NCBI RefSeq assembly: GCF_014467015.1
Contig: NZ_CP058559.1
Coordinates: 2,170,001 to 2,234,000, forward strand
DNA: 64,000 bases
Source of the DNA: Alkalicella caledoniensis
Lineage (GTDB): Bacteria > Bacillota > Proteinivoracia > Proteinivoracales > Proteinivoracaceae
Direction: 5' to 3'
Part shown: positions 1-8,380 of the stretch, piece by piece
Numbering within the stretch: position 1 is the stretch's first letter
Layout: each line of letters starts with the position of its first letter
Translations under genes and position numbers: made by a program
The notes under the pieces: model-generated
What the model saw: only the letters and a program-made list of their open reading frames with translations
Told to the model about the DNA's origin: nothing
The model's database searches: none

Positions 1-395
1 TAGTTGAAACCTTAGGTGTTGATGGCGTAATAATCTCTGAGGAAGGCTTTGGAAACCCAGACACAGATTTAATTATGAACTGCACAAAGATTGAGCAAAA
101 AGGAATTAAGACAGTTCTTGTAACAGATGAGTATGCAGGAAGAGATGGAGCAAGTCAATCATTGGCAGATGCTAATAAACTAGCTAATGCCGTAGTAACA
201 GGCGGTAACGCTAATGAGGTAATAACCCTACCACCCATGGACAAAATCATCGGTTTTGCGGAAGTTGCAGATGTAATAGCCGGCGGTTTTGATGGAAGTT
301 TGTCCAAAGATGGTTCAATAACCGTTGAGATTCAAGCCATAACAGGAGCCACTAATGAACTAGGCTTCAATAAGTTATCAGCTAAAAATTTATAA
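1..395 (+). CDS. grdE: Glycine reductase component B proprotein GrdE, C-terminal part
   Basis: The reading frame is open from base 3 and ends in TAA at 393-395; the N-terminal two thirds lie outside the window. The remaining 130 residues contain the conserved stretches DEYAGRDG and GGFDGSL and the tail ITGATNELGF, which match my memory of the C-terminal part of GrdE. In the family GrdE is a proprotein that is cleaved to give two subunits of the substrate-binding protein B of glycine (or sarcosine/betaine) reductase, one with an internal pyruvoyl group that binds the substrate amine. The cleavage site is not in view. Fifteen bases separate it from grdA, the usual operon order. Confidence 0.85.
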   Translation, partial: VETLGVDGVIISEEGFGNPDTDLIMNCTKIEQKGIKTVLVTDEYAGRDGASQSLADANKLANAVVTGGNANEVITLPPMDKIIGFAEVADVIAGGFDGSLSKDGSITVEIQAITGATNELGFNKLSAKNL

Positions 396-409
396 AGGAG
401 GAAGATAAT

Positions 410-877
410 ATGTTTGAGGGTAAAAAGTTTATTATCCTTGGTGACAGAGATGGTATACCAGGCCCCGCCATTGAAGAATGCGTAATTTCTGGCGGCGGAG
501 AATCAATCTTTACAACCACAGAATGTTTCGTCTGAACGGCTGCAGGAGCCATGGACCTTGAAAACCAAACCCGTATTAAGGATTTGGTTGAAAAACACGG
601 TGGAGAGAACATTGTTGTTGTACTAGGGGGAGCTGAAGCAGAAGCATCTGGTTTAGCCGCTGAAACAGTGACAAATGGAGATCCAACCTACGCAGGTCCA
701 TTGGCAGGAGTCCAGTTGGGACTTCTAGTTTATCATATCTTTGAAGAAGAGATTAAAGGATTTGTTGATGACGGGGTATATGACGAACAAGTTAGTATGA
801 TGGAGATGGTTTTAGAAGTTGACGAGATAGTAAATGAAGTAAAAACCTATAGAGATCAGTTTTGTAAATACCTGTAG
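410..877 (+). CDS. grdA: Glycine reductase selenoprotein A (GrdA), in-frame UGA = Sec
   Basis: ATG at 410 follows a strong ribosome binding site (AAAGGAGGA, 394-402). The frame runs 155 residues to TAG at 875-877 if the TGA at 533-535 (codon 42) is read as selenocysteine. The local protein sequence is [17 protein letters not shown], the known CxxU redox site of GrdA. GrdA is the small acidic selenoprotein that carries the carboxymethyl group as a Se-carboxymethyl-selenoether from protein B to protein C during reductive deamination of glycine to acetyl phosphate. A plain gene finder will split it at the UGA and report only the part from 551. A short hairpin directly after the UGA can serve as SECIS. 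The Sec cluster at 11.3-16.6 kb would supply the decoding machinery. Confidence 0.95.
533..550 (+). promoter_or_regulatory. Candidate bacterial SECIS of grdA
   Basis: The UGA (533-535) is followed by a small stem GGCT (538-541) / AGCC (547-550) with a 5-base loop GCAGG. Bacterial SECIS hairpins lie immediately 3' of the UGA inside the coding region and are bound by SelB. The stem is only 4 bp, so this assignment is a candidate; the protein context, not the hairpin, is the main evidence for Sec. Confidence 0.5.
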
Positions 878-897
878 AAGTGAAGGAGGGGAGAAAT

Positions 898-2205
898 TTG
901 AGCAAAATTCGTGTGGTACACTATCTAAACCAATTTTTTGGACAGATAGGTGGAGAAGACAAGGCACACATTGCCCCATTGGTCAAAGAAGAGGTTGTGG
1001 GCCCTGGTATGGCTTTAAAAGCTCAGTTAGGGGAAAGTAGCGAAATTGTAGCTACTGTAATTTGCGGAGACTCATACTTCAATGAAAATATAGATGAAGT
1101 ATCAGCTGAAATAGTTGAGATTATAGCTCAGTACAAGCCAGATATTGTAGTCTGTGGACCAGCTTTTAATGCAGGAAGATATGGAGTGGCATGTGGGGCA
1201 GTAGCAAAGGCCGTTTTTGAAAAGCTTGATATACCAGCTGTAAGTGCCATGTATCAGGAAAACCCCGGTGTTGAAATGTACTCGAAGTACTCATATGTTG
1301 TAAAAGCAAGCGATTCTGCTAGGGGGATGGCCCCTGCCATTGCATCTATGGTAAACATAATTAAAAAACTAGTAGACGGTGAAGAACTACAACCTGTGGT
1401 TGATAACTATTATGAGCGTGGTATAAGGAAAAACTATTTTGCCCAAGATAGAGGTTCAAAAAGGGCTGTTGATATGCTTTTAGCTAAACTTAAAGGTGAA
1501 GAGTTCGTCACCGAGTACCCTATGCCAGAGTTTGATAGAGTGGCACCTAATCAACCAATTACAGACTTAAGTAACGCAAAAATAGCACTGGTTACCTCTG
1601 GTGGAATAGTGCCTAAAGGGAACCCAGATAGGATAGAATCATCTAGTGCTTCTAAGTTTGGCAAATATGATATATCAGGTTTTAACAATTTGACAGATGA
1701 AACCCATGAGACTGCTCACGGTGGTTATGACCCAGTATACGCAAATATAGACAGTGACAGGGTATTGCCAGTGGATGTATTGCGTGAACTTGAGGCGCAA
1801 GGAGAAATAGGTCAGTTACATCAATACTTCTATACAACGGTGGGAAATGGTACATCAGTTGCTAACTCAAAAGCATTTGCAAAATCCATAAGTGAAGAAT
1901 TGGTTAGAGATGGAGTTCAAGCTGTTATCTTAACATCCACCTGAGGCACCTGTACTCGTTGCGGTGCAACGATGGTTAAAGAAATAGAAAGAGCTGGGAT
2001 ACCAGTAGTACACGTATGTACAGTTGTCCCAATCTCATTGACAGTTGGGGCTAACAGGATAGTACCAGCTATAGCAATACCCCATCCCCTTGGTAATCCT
2101 CAATTAACACAAGATCAAGAAAAAGAATTAAGGATGGGTATAGTGAAAAAAGCCCTAAACTCTTTGACTGTAGAAGTACACGGTCAAACGGTATTTGAAG
2201 ACTAA
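898..2205 (+). CDS. grdB: Glycine reductase component B selenoprotein subunit GrdB, in-frame UGA = Sec
   Basis: I chose the TTG at 898 because AAGGAGGGG lies 7 bases upstream; an in-frame GTG at 880 overlaps that ribosome binding site. The protein has 435 residues if TGA at 1942-1944 (codon 349) is Sec, giving STUGTCTRCGAT, the family's UxxCxxC redox motif near the C terminus. GrdB is the selenoprotein subunit of the substrate-specific protein B, which attacks the substrate bound to the GrdE pyruvoyl and passes the carboxymethyl group to GrdA. Whether the substrate is glycine, sarcosine or betaine is not proven by sequence I can see, but linkage to grdA, grdC and grdD in the order E-A-B-C-D is that of glycine reductase operons. 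Gene finders will report two pieces (to 1944, and from 1972). Confidence 0.93.
1942..1971 (+). promoter_or_regulatory. Candidate SECIS of grdB
   Basis: After the UGA (1942-1944) comes a strong 6-bp hairpin CGTTGC (1957-1962), loop GGT, GCAACG (1966-1971). Its apex lies about 20 bases 3' of the UGA, in the range used by SelB-bound hairpins. Confidence 0.55.
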
Positions 2206-2214
2206 AGTAAAAAT

Positions 2215-2243
2215 GGGGTCAGTAAAATCTGACCCCGTTTTTT
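2215..2243 (+). terminator. Intrinsic terminator/attenuator between grdB and grdC
   Basis: A perfect 8-bp stem GGGGTCAG (2215-2222) / CTGACCCC (2229-2236) with a 6-base loop is followed by G and seven T. It begins only 9 bases after the grdB stop although grdC and grdD follow on the same strand. It would reduce, not abolish, transcription into grdCD, or mark a separate transcript for protein C. Confidence 0.8.
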
Positions 2244-2276
2244 AAAAAAACTTTGACTGCACTTTTAACTGTTGTA

Positions 2277-2296
2277 TCCAAGGCTTTAGCCTTGGA
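2277..2296 (+). repeat. Hairpin in grdB-grdC spacer
   Basis: Perfect 8-bp inverted repeat TCCAAGGC (2277-2284) / GCCTTGGA (2289-2296), loop TTTA, no T tract. It lies between the terminator and the grdC ribosome binding site; it could be an mRNA-end stabiliser or processing site. Function unknown. Confidence 0.5.
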
Positions 2297-2350
2297 AAAC
2301 CCACAAAAAATTACAATCAATCAGTAACTTTTAAATGGAGGTGTGAAAAG

Positions 2351-3892
2351 ATGGTGTATCCAGTTATTAAATCCACCGCATATAGCTTGATTCACAGCCC
2401 GAACTTACTAGTGTCTCAAGGGACCACTCAAACCCAGGACAGGGATAAGGACCCGAACAGCCCGTATCTTACAAAACTATCACAACATCTGAGATCATTT
2501 GATGAAGCGGTAAAGTATCCCCCTAATCAAGCGTATATAGGTGGAATAAACCCTAAAGAGCTATATGAGATCCCAAAGCCATGGTATGAAAATGCCATTG
2601 CTACAGCTAACCGCTTTGCGTCTATGGGAGAAATCATGCCAGAAGATGAGTTTTTTGGCCTAATAAAAATTTGTGACTCATTCGATTTAGTACTACTAGA
2701 CGAGGGATTCTCTGTTTCTATAAAAGAAAAGTTAAGTAAACACCCAGTAATATCAAAACTAAACTTATCAAAACTAGATAAGTTCTCTACCAATGAAGAT
2801 ATTCAAAAAGTAATCAACAATGGGGGAGAGACTTTAAAAATAGACAATGAGATTATTGGATGTGTTAAAAAGGCCCATGATACGGACAAAAACTTAAATG
2901 CCCATATAATTCTAGAAAACCTTACTGCAAAAGCATCGGCTGTTCTAGCCCTACTTCACTTAGAGAAGATCGCCAATATTTCTTTAGATGAGATTGATTA
3001 TATTATTGAAACATCGGAAGAAGCATGTGGAGATATGAATCAACGGGGGGGCGGTAACTTCGCAAAAGCCATAGGGGAGATTGCAGGATGTAAAAATGCC
3101 ACAGGATCAGATATCAGGGCATTTTGTGCAGCGCCTGCCCATGGAATTTTAAATGCAGCAGCTTTAGTTAAAGCTGGTATTTTTAAAAACGTTGTGGTTG
3201 TGGCTGGAGGGGCAACAGCTAAGCTAGGTATGAATGGCAAAGACCATGTAAACAAAGGTATGCCTGTCCTTGAAGATATGCTTGGTGCCTTTGCTGTACT
3301 GGTATCGGAAAATGACGGAGTAAGTCCAGTTGTTAGAACAGATATAGTTGGTAGACATACAATTGGGGCAGGTTCATCACCACAGGCGGTAATCAAGGGT
3401 ATTGTCACTGATCCCCTTGACAGAAGTGATCTCAAAATAAATCAAATAGATAGCTATTCAGTGGAAATGCAAAACCCTGAGCTTACAGAACCAGCAGGGG
3501 CAGGAGATGTTCCTAAAGCTAACTATAAAATGATTGCAGCACTGGGTGTTAAAAGGGGGGATATTCAAAGGAATGAAATTGAATCCTTTGTTAAAGACCA
3601 CGGCATGCCTGGCTTTGCGCCTACTCAAGGACATATCCCATCTGGAGTGCCATATATAGGGCACTGTGCCCATGAAATCATGCAAGGAAAAATACAACGT
3701 GCAATGATTATTGGAAAAGGGAGTCTTTTCTTGGCTAGGATGACAAATCAATTTGACGGAATTTCTTTTGTTATAGAAAAAAACATAGGGCAAGGTATGA
3801 AACAAGATGGAGCAGGAAAGCTAAACCAGCTATTAGCCCAAGCATTAAGAGAAGTGGCAGAAAAGTTTGACCAAGATCAAGAGCAACAGTAA
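2351..3892 (+). CDS. grdC: Glycine reductase complex protein C, beta subunit GrdC
   Basis: 513 residues from ATG 2351, with GGAGG about 10 bases upstream. In the family GrdC and GrdD form protein C, which takes the carboxymethyl group from selenoprotein A as an acetyl-enzyme thioester and releases acetyl phosphate. GrdC resembles ketoacyl-synthase/thiolase-like condensing enzymes, and the central part (FCAAPAHGILNAAALVKAG, then VVVAGG) fits this. The length is close to the family norm as I recall it. It is nine bases from grdD and follows a 145-base spacer with a terminator and a hairpin, so its transcription may be partly uncoupled from grdEAB. Confidence 0.92.
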   Translation: MVYPVIKSTAYSLIHSPNLLVSQGTTQTQDRDKDPNSPYLTKLSQHLRSFDEAVKYPPNQAYIGGINPKELYEIPKPWYENAIATANRFASMGEIMPEDEFFGLIKICDSFDLVLLDEGFSVSIKEKLSKHPVISKLNLSKLDKFSTNEDIQKVINNGGETLKIDNEIIGCVKKAHDTDKNLNAHIILENLTAKASAVLALLHLEKIANISLDEIDYIIETSEEACGDMNQRGGGNFAKAIGEIAGCKNATGSDIRAFCAAPAHGILNAAALVKAGIFKNVVVVAGGATAKLGMNGKDHVNKGMPVLEDMLGAFAVLVSENDGVSPVVRTDIVGRHTIGAGSSPQAVIKGIVTDPLDRSDLKINQIDSYSVEMQNPELTEPAGAGDVPKANYKMIAALGVKRGDIQRNEIESFVKDHGMPGFAPTQGHIPSGVPYIGHCAHEIMQGKIQRAMIIGKGSLFLARMTNQFDGISFVIEKNIGQGMKQDGAGKLNQLLAQALREVAEKFDQDQEQQ

Positions 3893-3901
3893 AGGGGTGA
3901 A

Positions 3902-5053
3902 ATGATGACTGATAAAACTCAAGTAGTAAACACCCTAAATAGTATAGCTGATTTCCTTGAAGGTAAAGAAACAGCTAAAAAGACAAAGGTAGCTCTAACT
4001 ACTATTGGTAGCGAATTAGGAACAGATGAACTGGTTCAAGGGGCCATGATGGCTGTAAAAGATAATCCCTTACTAGATGTTGTTTTAATCGGGGCCAAGC
4101 CCAATGTAGATTGTCCCCTAGAACAGCATATTACGGAGTGTGAAAAAGAAGCCCATAAGATTTTAGAGGAATTGTTAGTAAAAAAAGAGGTTTCAGGGGC
4201 AGTAACCCTTCACTACAATTTTCCTTTGGGGATATCAACTGTTGGTAGAGTAATCACTCCCGCTAGGGGTAAATCCATGTTTATTGCTACAACAACAGGT
4301 ACAACATCTGCCAATAGAGTTGAGGCAATGGTGCTAAACGGGATACTAGGTATAATCGCTGCTAAAGGTGCAGGGATAAACAACCCTAAACTAGGGGTGT
4401 TAAACGTTGAAGGTTCCCGTCAAGTAGAAAGAATACTCACTACCCTTAAGGAGAAGGGGATGGAGTTTTCTTTAGCTGAAAGTATAAGGTCTGATGGTGG
4501 TTCGGTGATGAGGGGGAACGATTTACTCAGCGGAAGCTGTGATGTCATGGTTTGTGACACTTTAACAGGTAATATATTGATGAAGATATTCTCAAGTTTT
4601 ACAACAGGGGGCAACTATGAGACCCTAGGTTGGGGATATGGACCGGGGATAGGCAAAGACATGAAGAACATCATATCAATAATTTCAAGGGCATCTGGAG
4701 CACCTGTGGTAAAGGGGGCTTTGCAATACACCTTTGAATTAGTGCAAAATGATTTGGTTAAGGTAGCTAAAGAGGAATTCTCAAAAGCGGAAAAAGCTGG
4801 CCTTAGCACAGAGTTAGAGATGATAAAAGCTCCAATACAAAAAGAAGAAAAGGTGGAAGTTCCACCTAAAAAGCCTGTGACTGCAGAGATAACAGGAATT
4901 GACATACTTCAGTTAGATGATGGTGTAGGCGTACTTTGGGAAAACAAAATCTATGCCGAATCAGGCATGGGATGTGCAGGCCCAGTGATAATGGTAGCCC
5001 CAGAAGATAAAGAACAGGCAAGTGGGATATTAAAAGAGAATAAATATTTATAG
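3902..5053 (+). CDS. grdD: Glycine reductase complex protein C, alpha subunit GrdD
   Basis: 383 residues; two consecutive ATGs (3902, 3905) after AAAGGGGTG make either start possible. The N-terminal two thirds resemble phosphotransacetylase/PlsX-like folds, consistent with acetyl phosphate formation. The C-terminal SGMGCAGP places a cysteine at residue 358 (counting from 3902), matching the published active-site Cys359 of Eubacterium acidaminophilum GrdD, which makes the acetyl thioester. A charged linker rich in K/E/P (about residues 305-335) separates the domains. It ends the operon; its stop overlaps the 5' arm of the terminator that is now split by an IS. Confidence 0.92.
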   Translation: MMTDKTQVVNTLNSIADFLEGKETAKKTKVALTTIGSELGTDELVQGAMMAVKDNPLLDVVLIGAKPNVDCPLEQHITECEKEAHKILEELLVKKEVSGAVTLHYNFPLGISTVGRVITPARGKSMFIATTTGTTSANRVEAMVLNGILGIIAAKGAGINNPKLGVLNVEGSRQVERILTTLKEKGMEFSLAESIRSDGGSVMRGNDLLSGSCDVMVCDTLTGNILMKIFSSFTTGGNYETLGWGYGPGIGKDMKNIISIISRASGAPVVKGALQYTFELVQNDLVKVAKEEFSKAEKAGLSTELEMIKAPIQKEEKVEVPPKKPVTAEITGIDILQLDDGVGVLWENKIYAESGMGCAGPVIMVAPEDKEQASGILKENKYL

Positions 5054-5068
5054 AACCTAAAAAGCGAC
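5051..5068 (+). terminator. 5' half of grd operon terminator, split by an IS
   Basis: TAGAACCTAAAAAGCGAC (5051-5068) is the exact reverse complement of 6982-6999, which is followed by TTTTT. The two arms are separated by the IS3-family element at 5073-6977. Removing the IS and one GGG restores an 18-bp stem with a small G-rich loop directly after grdD. The present grd transcript must therefore end in or beyond the IS. Confidence 0.85.
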
Positions 5069-5141
5069 TGGGTGATATGCTCCCCTTGTGGTAGACAGTT
5101 AAAATAATAAAAACTGTTTACAACAAGGAGGAGTATTTTTT

Positions 5142-5825
5142 ATGGGTCGGAAAAGTAAATTCTCACCAGAAGAAAAGTTAGAGTATGTTCTTATGTGTAT
5201 AGAAGGAAAAAATTCAGTTAGCCATGCAGCTAAGTTAATCGGTGTCAGTAAAGATACCATGAGGAGATGGGTCAGTAATTATATGTCGTTGGGTGTTGAT
5301 GGGTTGACTACTAGTGCAAAGAATACTAGCCATTCTTCAAATGCAAAGGAATTAGCGATAAAGGAATACCTTTCTGGTAAGGGTTCTTTGCATGATATAT
5401 GTTTTCAATATGGAATACGCTCTACAGGGATACTTCATACATGGGTTATGAAGTATAATAGTCATGAGAAATTAAAATCTTCTGGTACTGGAGGAGTATC
5501 TATCATGACTAAAGGAAGAAAGACCCATTTTGATGAAAGAGTAGAAATAGTAAAGTACTGTATTGAGAATAAATGCAACTATGTTGAAACAGCACAGAAG
5601 TTTAATGTATCTTACCAGCAGGTTAATTCATGGACTAATAAATACCTAAAAAAAGGTATAGAAGCCCTTCAAGACAAGCGAGGCAAAAGAAAGTCAGAAG
5701 ATGACATGTCTGAAATGGACAAACTTAAAGCCCAAAACAAACTACTTGAAGCTGAAATTCGCCAGAAGCAAATGGAGATAGATTTTTTAAAAAAGTTGAA
5801 AGAAATAGAAAGGGGGCGGTTTTAA
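5142..5825 (+). CDS. IS3-family transposase OrfA, copy A
   Basis: 227 residues from ATG 5142 after AAGGAGGAG. Two helix-turn-helix units are visible, near residues 10-55 (AAKLIGVSKDTMRRW) and 125-170 (TAQKFNVSYQQVNSW), followed by a coiled-coil segment rich in K/E (residues about 185-220), as in IS150-type OrfA proteins that bind the IS ends. An A AAA AAG heptamer at 5789-5795, in the correct phase, allows a -1 frameshift into orfB; termination without shifting gives OrfA alone, which usually acts as a regulator or inhibitor. Confidence 0.9.
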   Translation: MGRKSKFSPEEKLEYVLMCIEGKNSVSHAAKLIGVSKDTMRRWVSNYMSLGVDGLTTSAKNTSHSSNAKELAIKEYLSGKGSLHDICFQYGIRSTGILHTWVMKYNSHEKLKSSGTGGVSIMTKGRKTHFDERVEIVKYCIENKCNYVETAQKFNVSYQQVNSWTNKYLKKGIEALQDKRGKRKSEDDMSEMDKLKAQNKLLEAEIRQKQMEIDFLKKLKEIERGRF

Positions 5826-6715
5826 GCCAAGTAAGATATGAGACGATCTATCTTACGATACAGGAACTTAAAAAGACTAAAGGTTATTCAATCACAAAAC
5901 TCTGTGTTTTTGCGAAGGTTCAACGTTCCTCATATTACAAATGGTTAAACAGAGAAGCAAGTACTAATGAACAATTTAACAAAACTTTAATACCATTAAT
6001 CAGAGATGCATATGAAGAGAGAGGCGGTATACTTGGGTATCGTCAGATGACAATCAAGTTAAACAGAGAGCAAGAATTCCATGTAAACCATAAGAGAATC
6101 TACAGACTGATGAAAATACTAGGTTTAAAATCTGTATGCCGTAGAAAGAGAAAGAACTACATCAAATCCACACCAGAAATAACTGCAAAAAACGTACTAA
6201 GCAGGAACTTTAATGCAAATGGATTTGGGGAGAAATGGCTTACTGATGTAACAGAGATGAAATATGGAATCAGTGGAAAAGCCTATCTAAGTGCCATACT
6301 TGACCTCGGAGATAAGAGCATAGTGTCCTTTGTCTTGGGTCATTCAAATAACAATGCACTGGTATTTAGAACGTTTGACATTGCCCATGAGCAGCACCCT
6401 GATGCAAAGCCAATTTTCCACAGTGATAGGGGATTTCAATACACCTCAAAAATGTTCAAAAACAAGTTGGATAATGCGGGTATGACACAGAGTATGTCTA
6501 GAATCTCCCGTTGTATAGATAACGGCCCTATGGAGGCATTTTTTGGTACCCTTAAGTCAGAAATGTACTATCTCAACAAATTCAGCTCATATCAGGAATT
6601 GGAATCTGCTGTCATTGAATACATAGAGTATTACAATAATCATCGTTATCAGAAGAGGCTTGAATGTATGACTCCAATGGAGTATAGGCAACACCTTTTA
6701 AGTAAGGTAGCATAA
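5789..6715 (+). CDS. IS3-family transposase OrfB (made as OrfAB by -1 frameshift), copy A
   Basis: The frame is open from the slippery heptamer at 5789-5795 to TAA at 6713-6715. A -1 shift gives an OrfAB fusion of about 524 residues. The integrase core has the DDE triad in WLTDVTEM, HSDRGFQYTS and DNGPMEAFFGTLKSE. No well-placed start codon with its own ribosome binding site occurs near the overlap; the first in-frame ATG is only at 6047, inside the HTH_21-like region (ERGGILGYR), so frameshift expression is the better reading. Confidence 0.88.
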   Translation, partial: KKVERNRKGAVLSQVRYETIYLTIQELKKTKGYSITKLCVFAKVQRSSYYKWLNREASTNEQFNKTLIPLIRDAYEERGGILGYRQMTIKLNREQEFHVNHKRIYRLMKILGLKSVCRRKRKNYIKSTPEITAKNVLSRNFNANGFGEKWLTDVTEMKYGISGKAYLSAILDLGDKSIVSFVLGHSNNNALVFRTFDIAHEQHPDAKPIFHSDRGFQYTSKMFKNKLDNAGMTQSMSRISRCIDNGPMEAFFGTLKSEMYYLNKFSSYQELESAVIEYIEYYNNHRYQKRLECMTPMEYRQHLLSKVA

Positions 6716-6732
6716 GCTTTTATGCCGCGAAA

Positions 6733-6854
6733 GCCTGTTTATATGGGGTGTACCCTCTGGTAAAATGTGTGTGGCGGAAGCCAAATATTTGTCAAGTATC
6801 AACTTCCGCCCAAGAATGGGAGTCCAGAGGGTACAGGGGCCCCCATGTCAACAG
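6733..6854 (+). repeat. Long structured hairpin inside the IS3 element, copy A
   Basis: Between orfB and the right end the IS holds a nested, interrupted palindrome: CCTGTT/AACAGG at the base, then ATGGGG (6744-6749) / CCCCAT (6841-6846), GTACCCTCTGG (6750-6760) / CCAGAGGGTAC (6824-6834), and GGCGGAAG (6773-6780) / CTTCCGCC (6803-6810) at the top. The same pairing is kept in copy B (about 31870-31995), with changes in loops. It may shield the element from read-through transcription or act in transposition. Confidence 0.7.
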
Positions 6855-6981
6855 GACCGTGGAATAAATGCGGGTAAAATAAATAAAACCTTCAAAAAAA
6901 TAACGCCAATCAAATTAATGATTGACGGCATAGTATTTTTTGTTTTTTCTACTGTCTACTTGACAGGGGCATGTTCAGGGG

Positions 6982-7004
6982 GTCGCTTTTTAGGTTCTAT
7001 TTTT
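6982..7004 (+). terminator. 3' half of grd operon terminator
   Basis: GTCGCTTTTTAGGTTCTA (6982-6999) plus TTTTT pairs exactly with 5051-5068 upstream of the IS. Between here and the fprA promoter (7005-7111) I see no gene. Confidence 0.85.
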
Positions 7005-7111
7005 ATGTGGCTCAATATTTCATTTTATGGTCTTTTAGGTATCAGTGTGGTGGCTAAATTTTTTCAGTCCACATATAATAATGTATTATCGTAAATTCTA
7101 TTAAAGAATAA

Positions 7112-7141
7112 TTGGTATTTTTTATGAAGATGTGCTATAAT
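7112..7141 (+). promoter_or_regulatory. Promoter of the flavodiiron protein gene
   Basis: TTGGTA (7112-7117), 18 bases, TATAAT (7136-7141). An AT-rich imperfect dyad (around 7143-7163, GAACAATTATCAATAA) follows at the start of transcription; it faintly resembles a Fur-like site, but I would not assign a regulator. Confidence 0.6.
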
Positions 7142-7177
7142 ATTATTAAGAACAATTATCAATAAGAGGTGATGAAT

Positions 7178-8368
7178 GTGAAAGAAGTATTTGAAATTAG
7201 AAACAACATATATTGGACTGGAGTGTTGGATCCAGAACTTAGAACATTTGATATAATTATGAAGACCCCCCACGGAAGTACTTATAATAGCTACTTTATA
7301 GATGATGAAAAGAAGGTTCTTATTGATACAGTAAAACCTAATTTTAAAGGGGAATTCATGGAAAAACTTCAGGGGCTTGTTGACATAAAAGATCTTGATA
7401 TTGTGATAATAAATCACACTGAGCCAGACCATGCAGGATGCTTGAGGTATATCTTAGATATAAACCCCGATGTTGAAGTATACTCCACTAAGGCAGCTAA
7501 TATATTCCTAAAAGAACAGGTTAATAGGGAATTTAAAGGGCATATAATTAAAGATGGAGAAACATTAAACATAGGAAGCAGAACCCTTAGGTTTATAACT
7601 GCGCCATTTTTACATTGGTCAGATACTATGTTTGTCTATAGTGAGGAAGACCAGTTTCTTTTTACATGTGACGGATTTGGTTCTCACTATTGTGCCGTGG
7701 AGCCAGATGCTTCTCACAGAAGTGATTATAAAGAAGCATTCGAACACTATTATGATTGTATCATGCACCCCTTCGCCCCACATATTTTAAGCGCTTTAGA
7801 GAAAGTGAAGGACTTAAAAATACAAAAAACTTTGCCATCCCATGGACCAATTTTAGAAGATGGGTCATATCAGAGGGAGAAATATTACCAATGGGCAAAA
7901 AGGGATAATGATAAACGAAATAAAAATCAGGTGGCAGTTATTTATCTAAGTGCCTATACAAACACCGAGAAAATGGCTTTGGGAATAATGGAAGGACTTC
8001 AAAAGGTAGATGGGGTAACTATTCGAATGATTGATGCTGAAAAAGAGCCTTTAAGTGAGATAGCAGAAGCCATAGCAACTTCAAAGGGAGTATTACTAGG
8101 GTCACCTACAATAAATAAGACAATGGTTAAACCTATGTGGGATATTTTCTCAATCATAGACCCCATGGCTAATATGGGTAAGATAGCAGGAGTATTTGGT
8201 TCTTACGGTTGGAGTGGTGAGGGCATAAAGATGGCTCAATCACTATTAAAACAAATGGGATTCAAGGTTCCGTTTGACCCACTAGAAAAGAAGTTTTCCC
8301 CATCAGAAGAAACCATAGAACAATGTGTGCACATGGGTAAGGAGTTTGGGGAAAAAATTATAGGATAG
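7178..8368 (+). CDS. Flavodiiron protein (FprA family A-type flavoprotein)
   Basis: The most plausible start is GTG 7178, five bases after GAGGTGAT; ATG 7172 and GTG 7169 overlap that site. About 396 residues. The N-terminal half is a metallo-beta-lactamase-like diiron domain with NHTEPDHAG (HxExDH ligands) and later GxxxHxxDTMF-type ligand segments (PFLHWSDTMF, LPSHGP). The C-terminal half, from about residue 250 (VIYLSAYTNTEKMA), is a flavodoxin-like FMN domain with GSPTINKTM and FGSYGWSGEG. These cytoplasmic enzymes reduce O2 to water (or NO to N2O) in anaerobes. It is monocistronic between its own promoter and a very strong terminator. Confidence 0.93.
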   Translation: MKEVFEIRNNIYWTGVLDPELRTFDIIMKTPHGSTYNSYFIDDEKKVLIDTVKPNFKGEFMEKLQGLVDIKDLDIVIINHTEPDHAGCLRYILDINPDVEVYSTKAANIFLKEQVNREFKGHIIKDGETLNIGSRTLRFITAPFLHWSDTMFVYSEEDQFLFTCDGFGSHYCAVEPDASHRSDYKEAFEHYYDCIMHPFAPHILSALEKVKDLKIQKTLPSHGPILEDGSYQREKYYQWAKRDNDKRNKNQVAVIYLSAYTNTEKMALGIMEGLQKVDGVTIRMIDAEKEPLSEIAEAIATSKGVLLGSPTINKTMVKPMWDIFSIIDPMANMGKIAGVFGSYGWSGEGIKMAQSLLKQMGFKVPFDPLEKKFSPSEETIEQCVHMGKEFGEKIIG

Positions 8369-8380
8369 CACCTTACAAAA

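Larger units (their letters stand above)
5073..6977 (+). mobile_element. IS3-family (IS150-like) insertion sequence, copy A
   Basis: 1905 bp. Left end TGATATGCTCCCCTTGTGG and right end (reverse complement) TGAACATGCCCCTGTCAAG are imperfect inverted repeats starting with TGA and sharing GTAGACAGT further in. A 3-bp direct repeat GGG flanks it (5070-5072, 6978-6980). It carries two overlapping frames, a helix-turn-helix OrfA and a DDE OrfB, joined by a -1 slippery site. Copy B at 31719-33659 has the same organisation and matching ends but is 36 bp longer because of a difference between orfB and the right end. It sits in the loop of the grd terminator. Confidence 0.93.

Noticed and set aside
6765-7094. 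109-residue plus-strand frame across the IS right end
   Set aside because: It runs through the IS hairpin, the right inverted repeat and the terminator arm; no ribosome binding site; composition not protein-like at the start.
7143-7163. Fur or Rex operator upstream of fprA
   Set aside because: The dyad is too imperfect and AT-rich to assign a regulator.
7064-7432. Minus-strand frame over the fprA start
   Set aside because: It is antisense to the promoter and first part of the flavodiiron gene; shadow frame.
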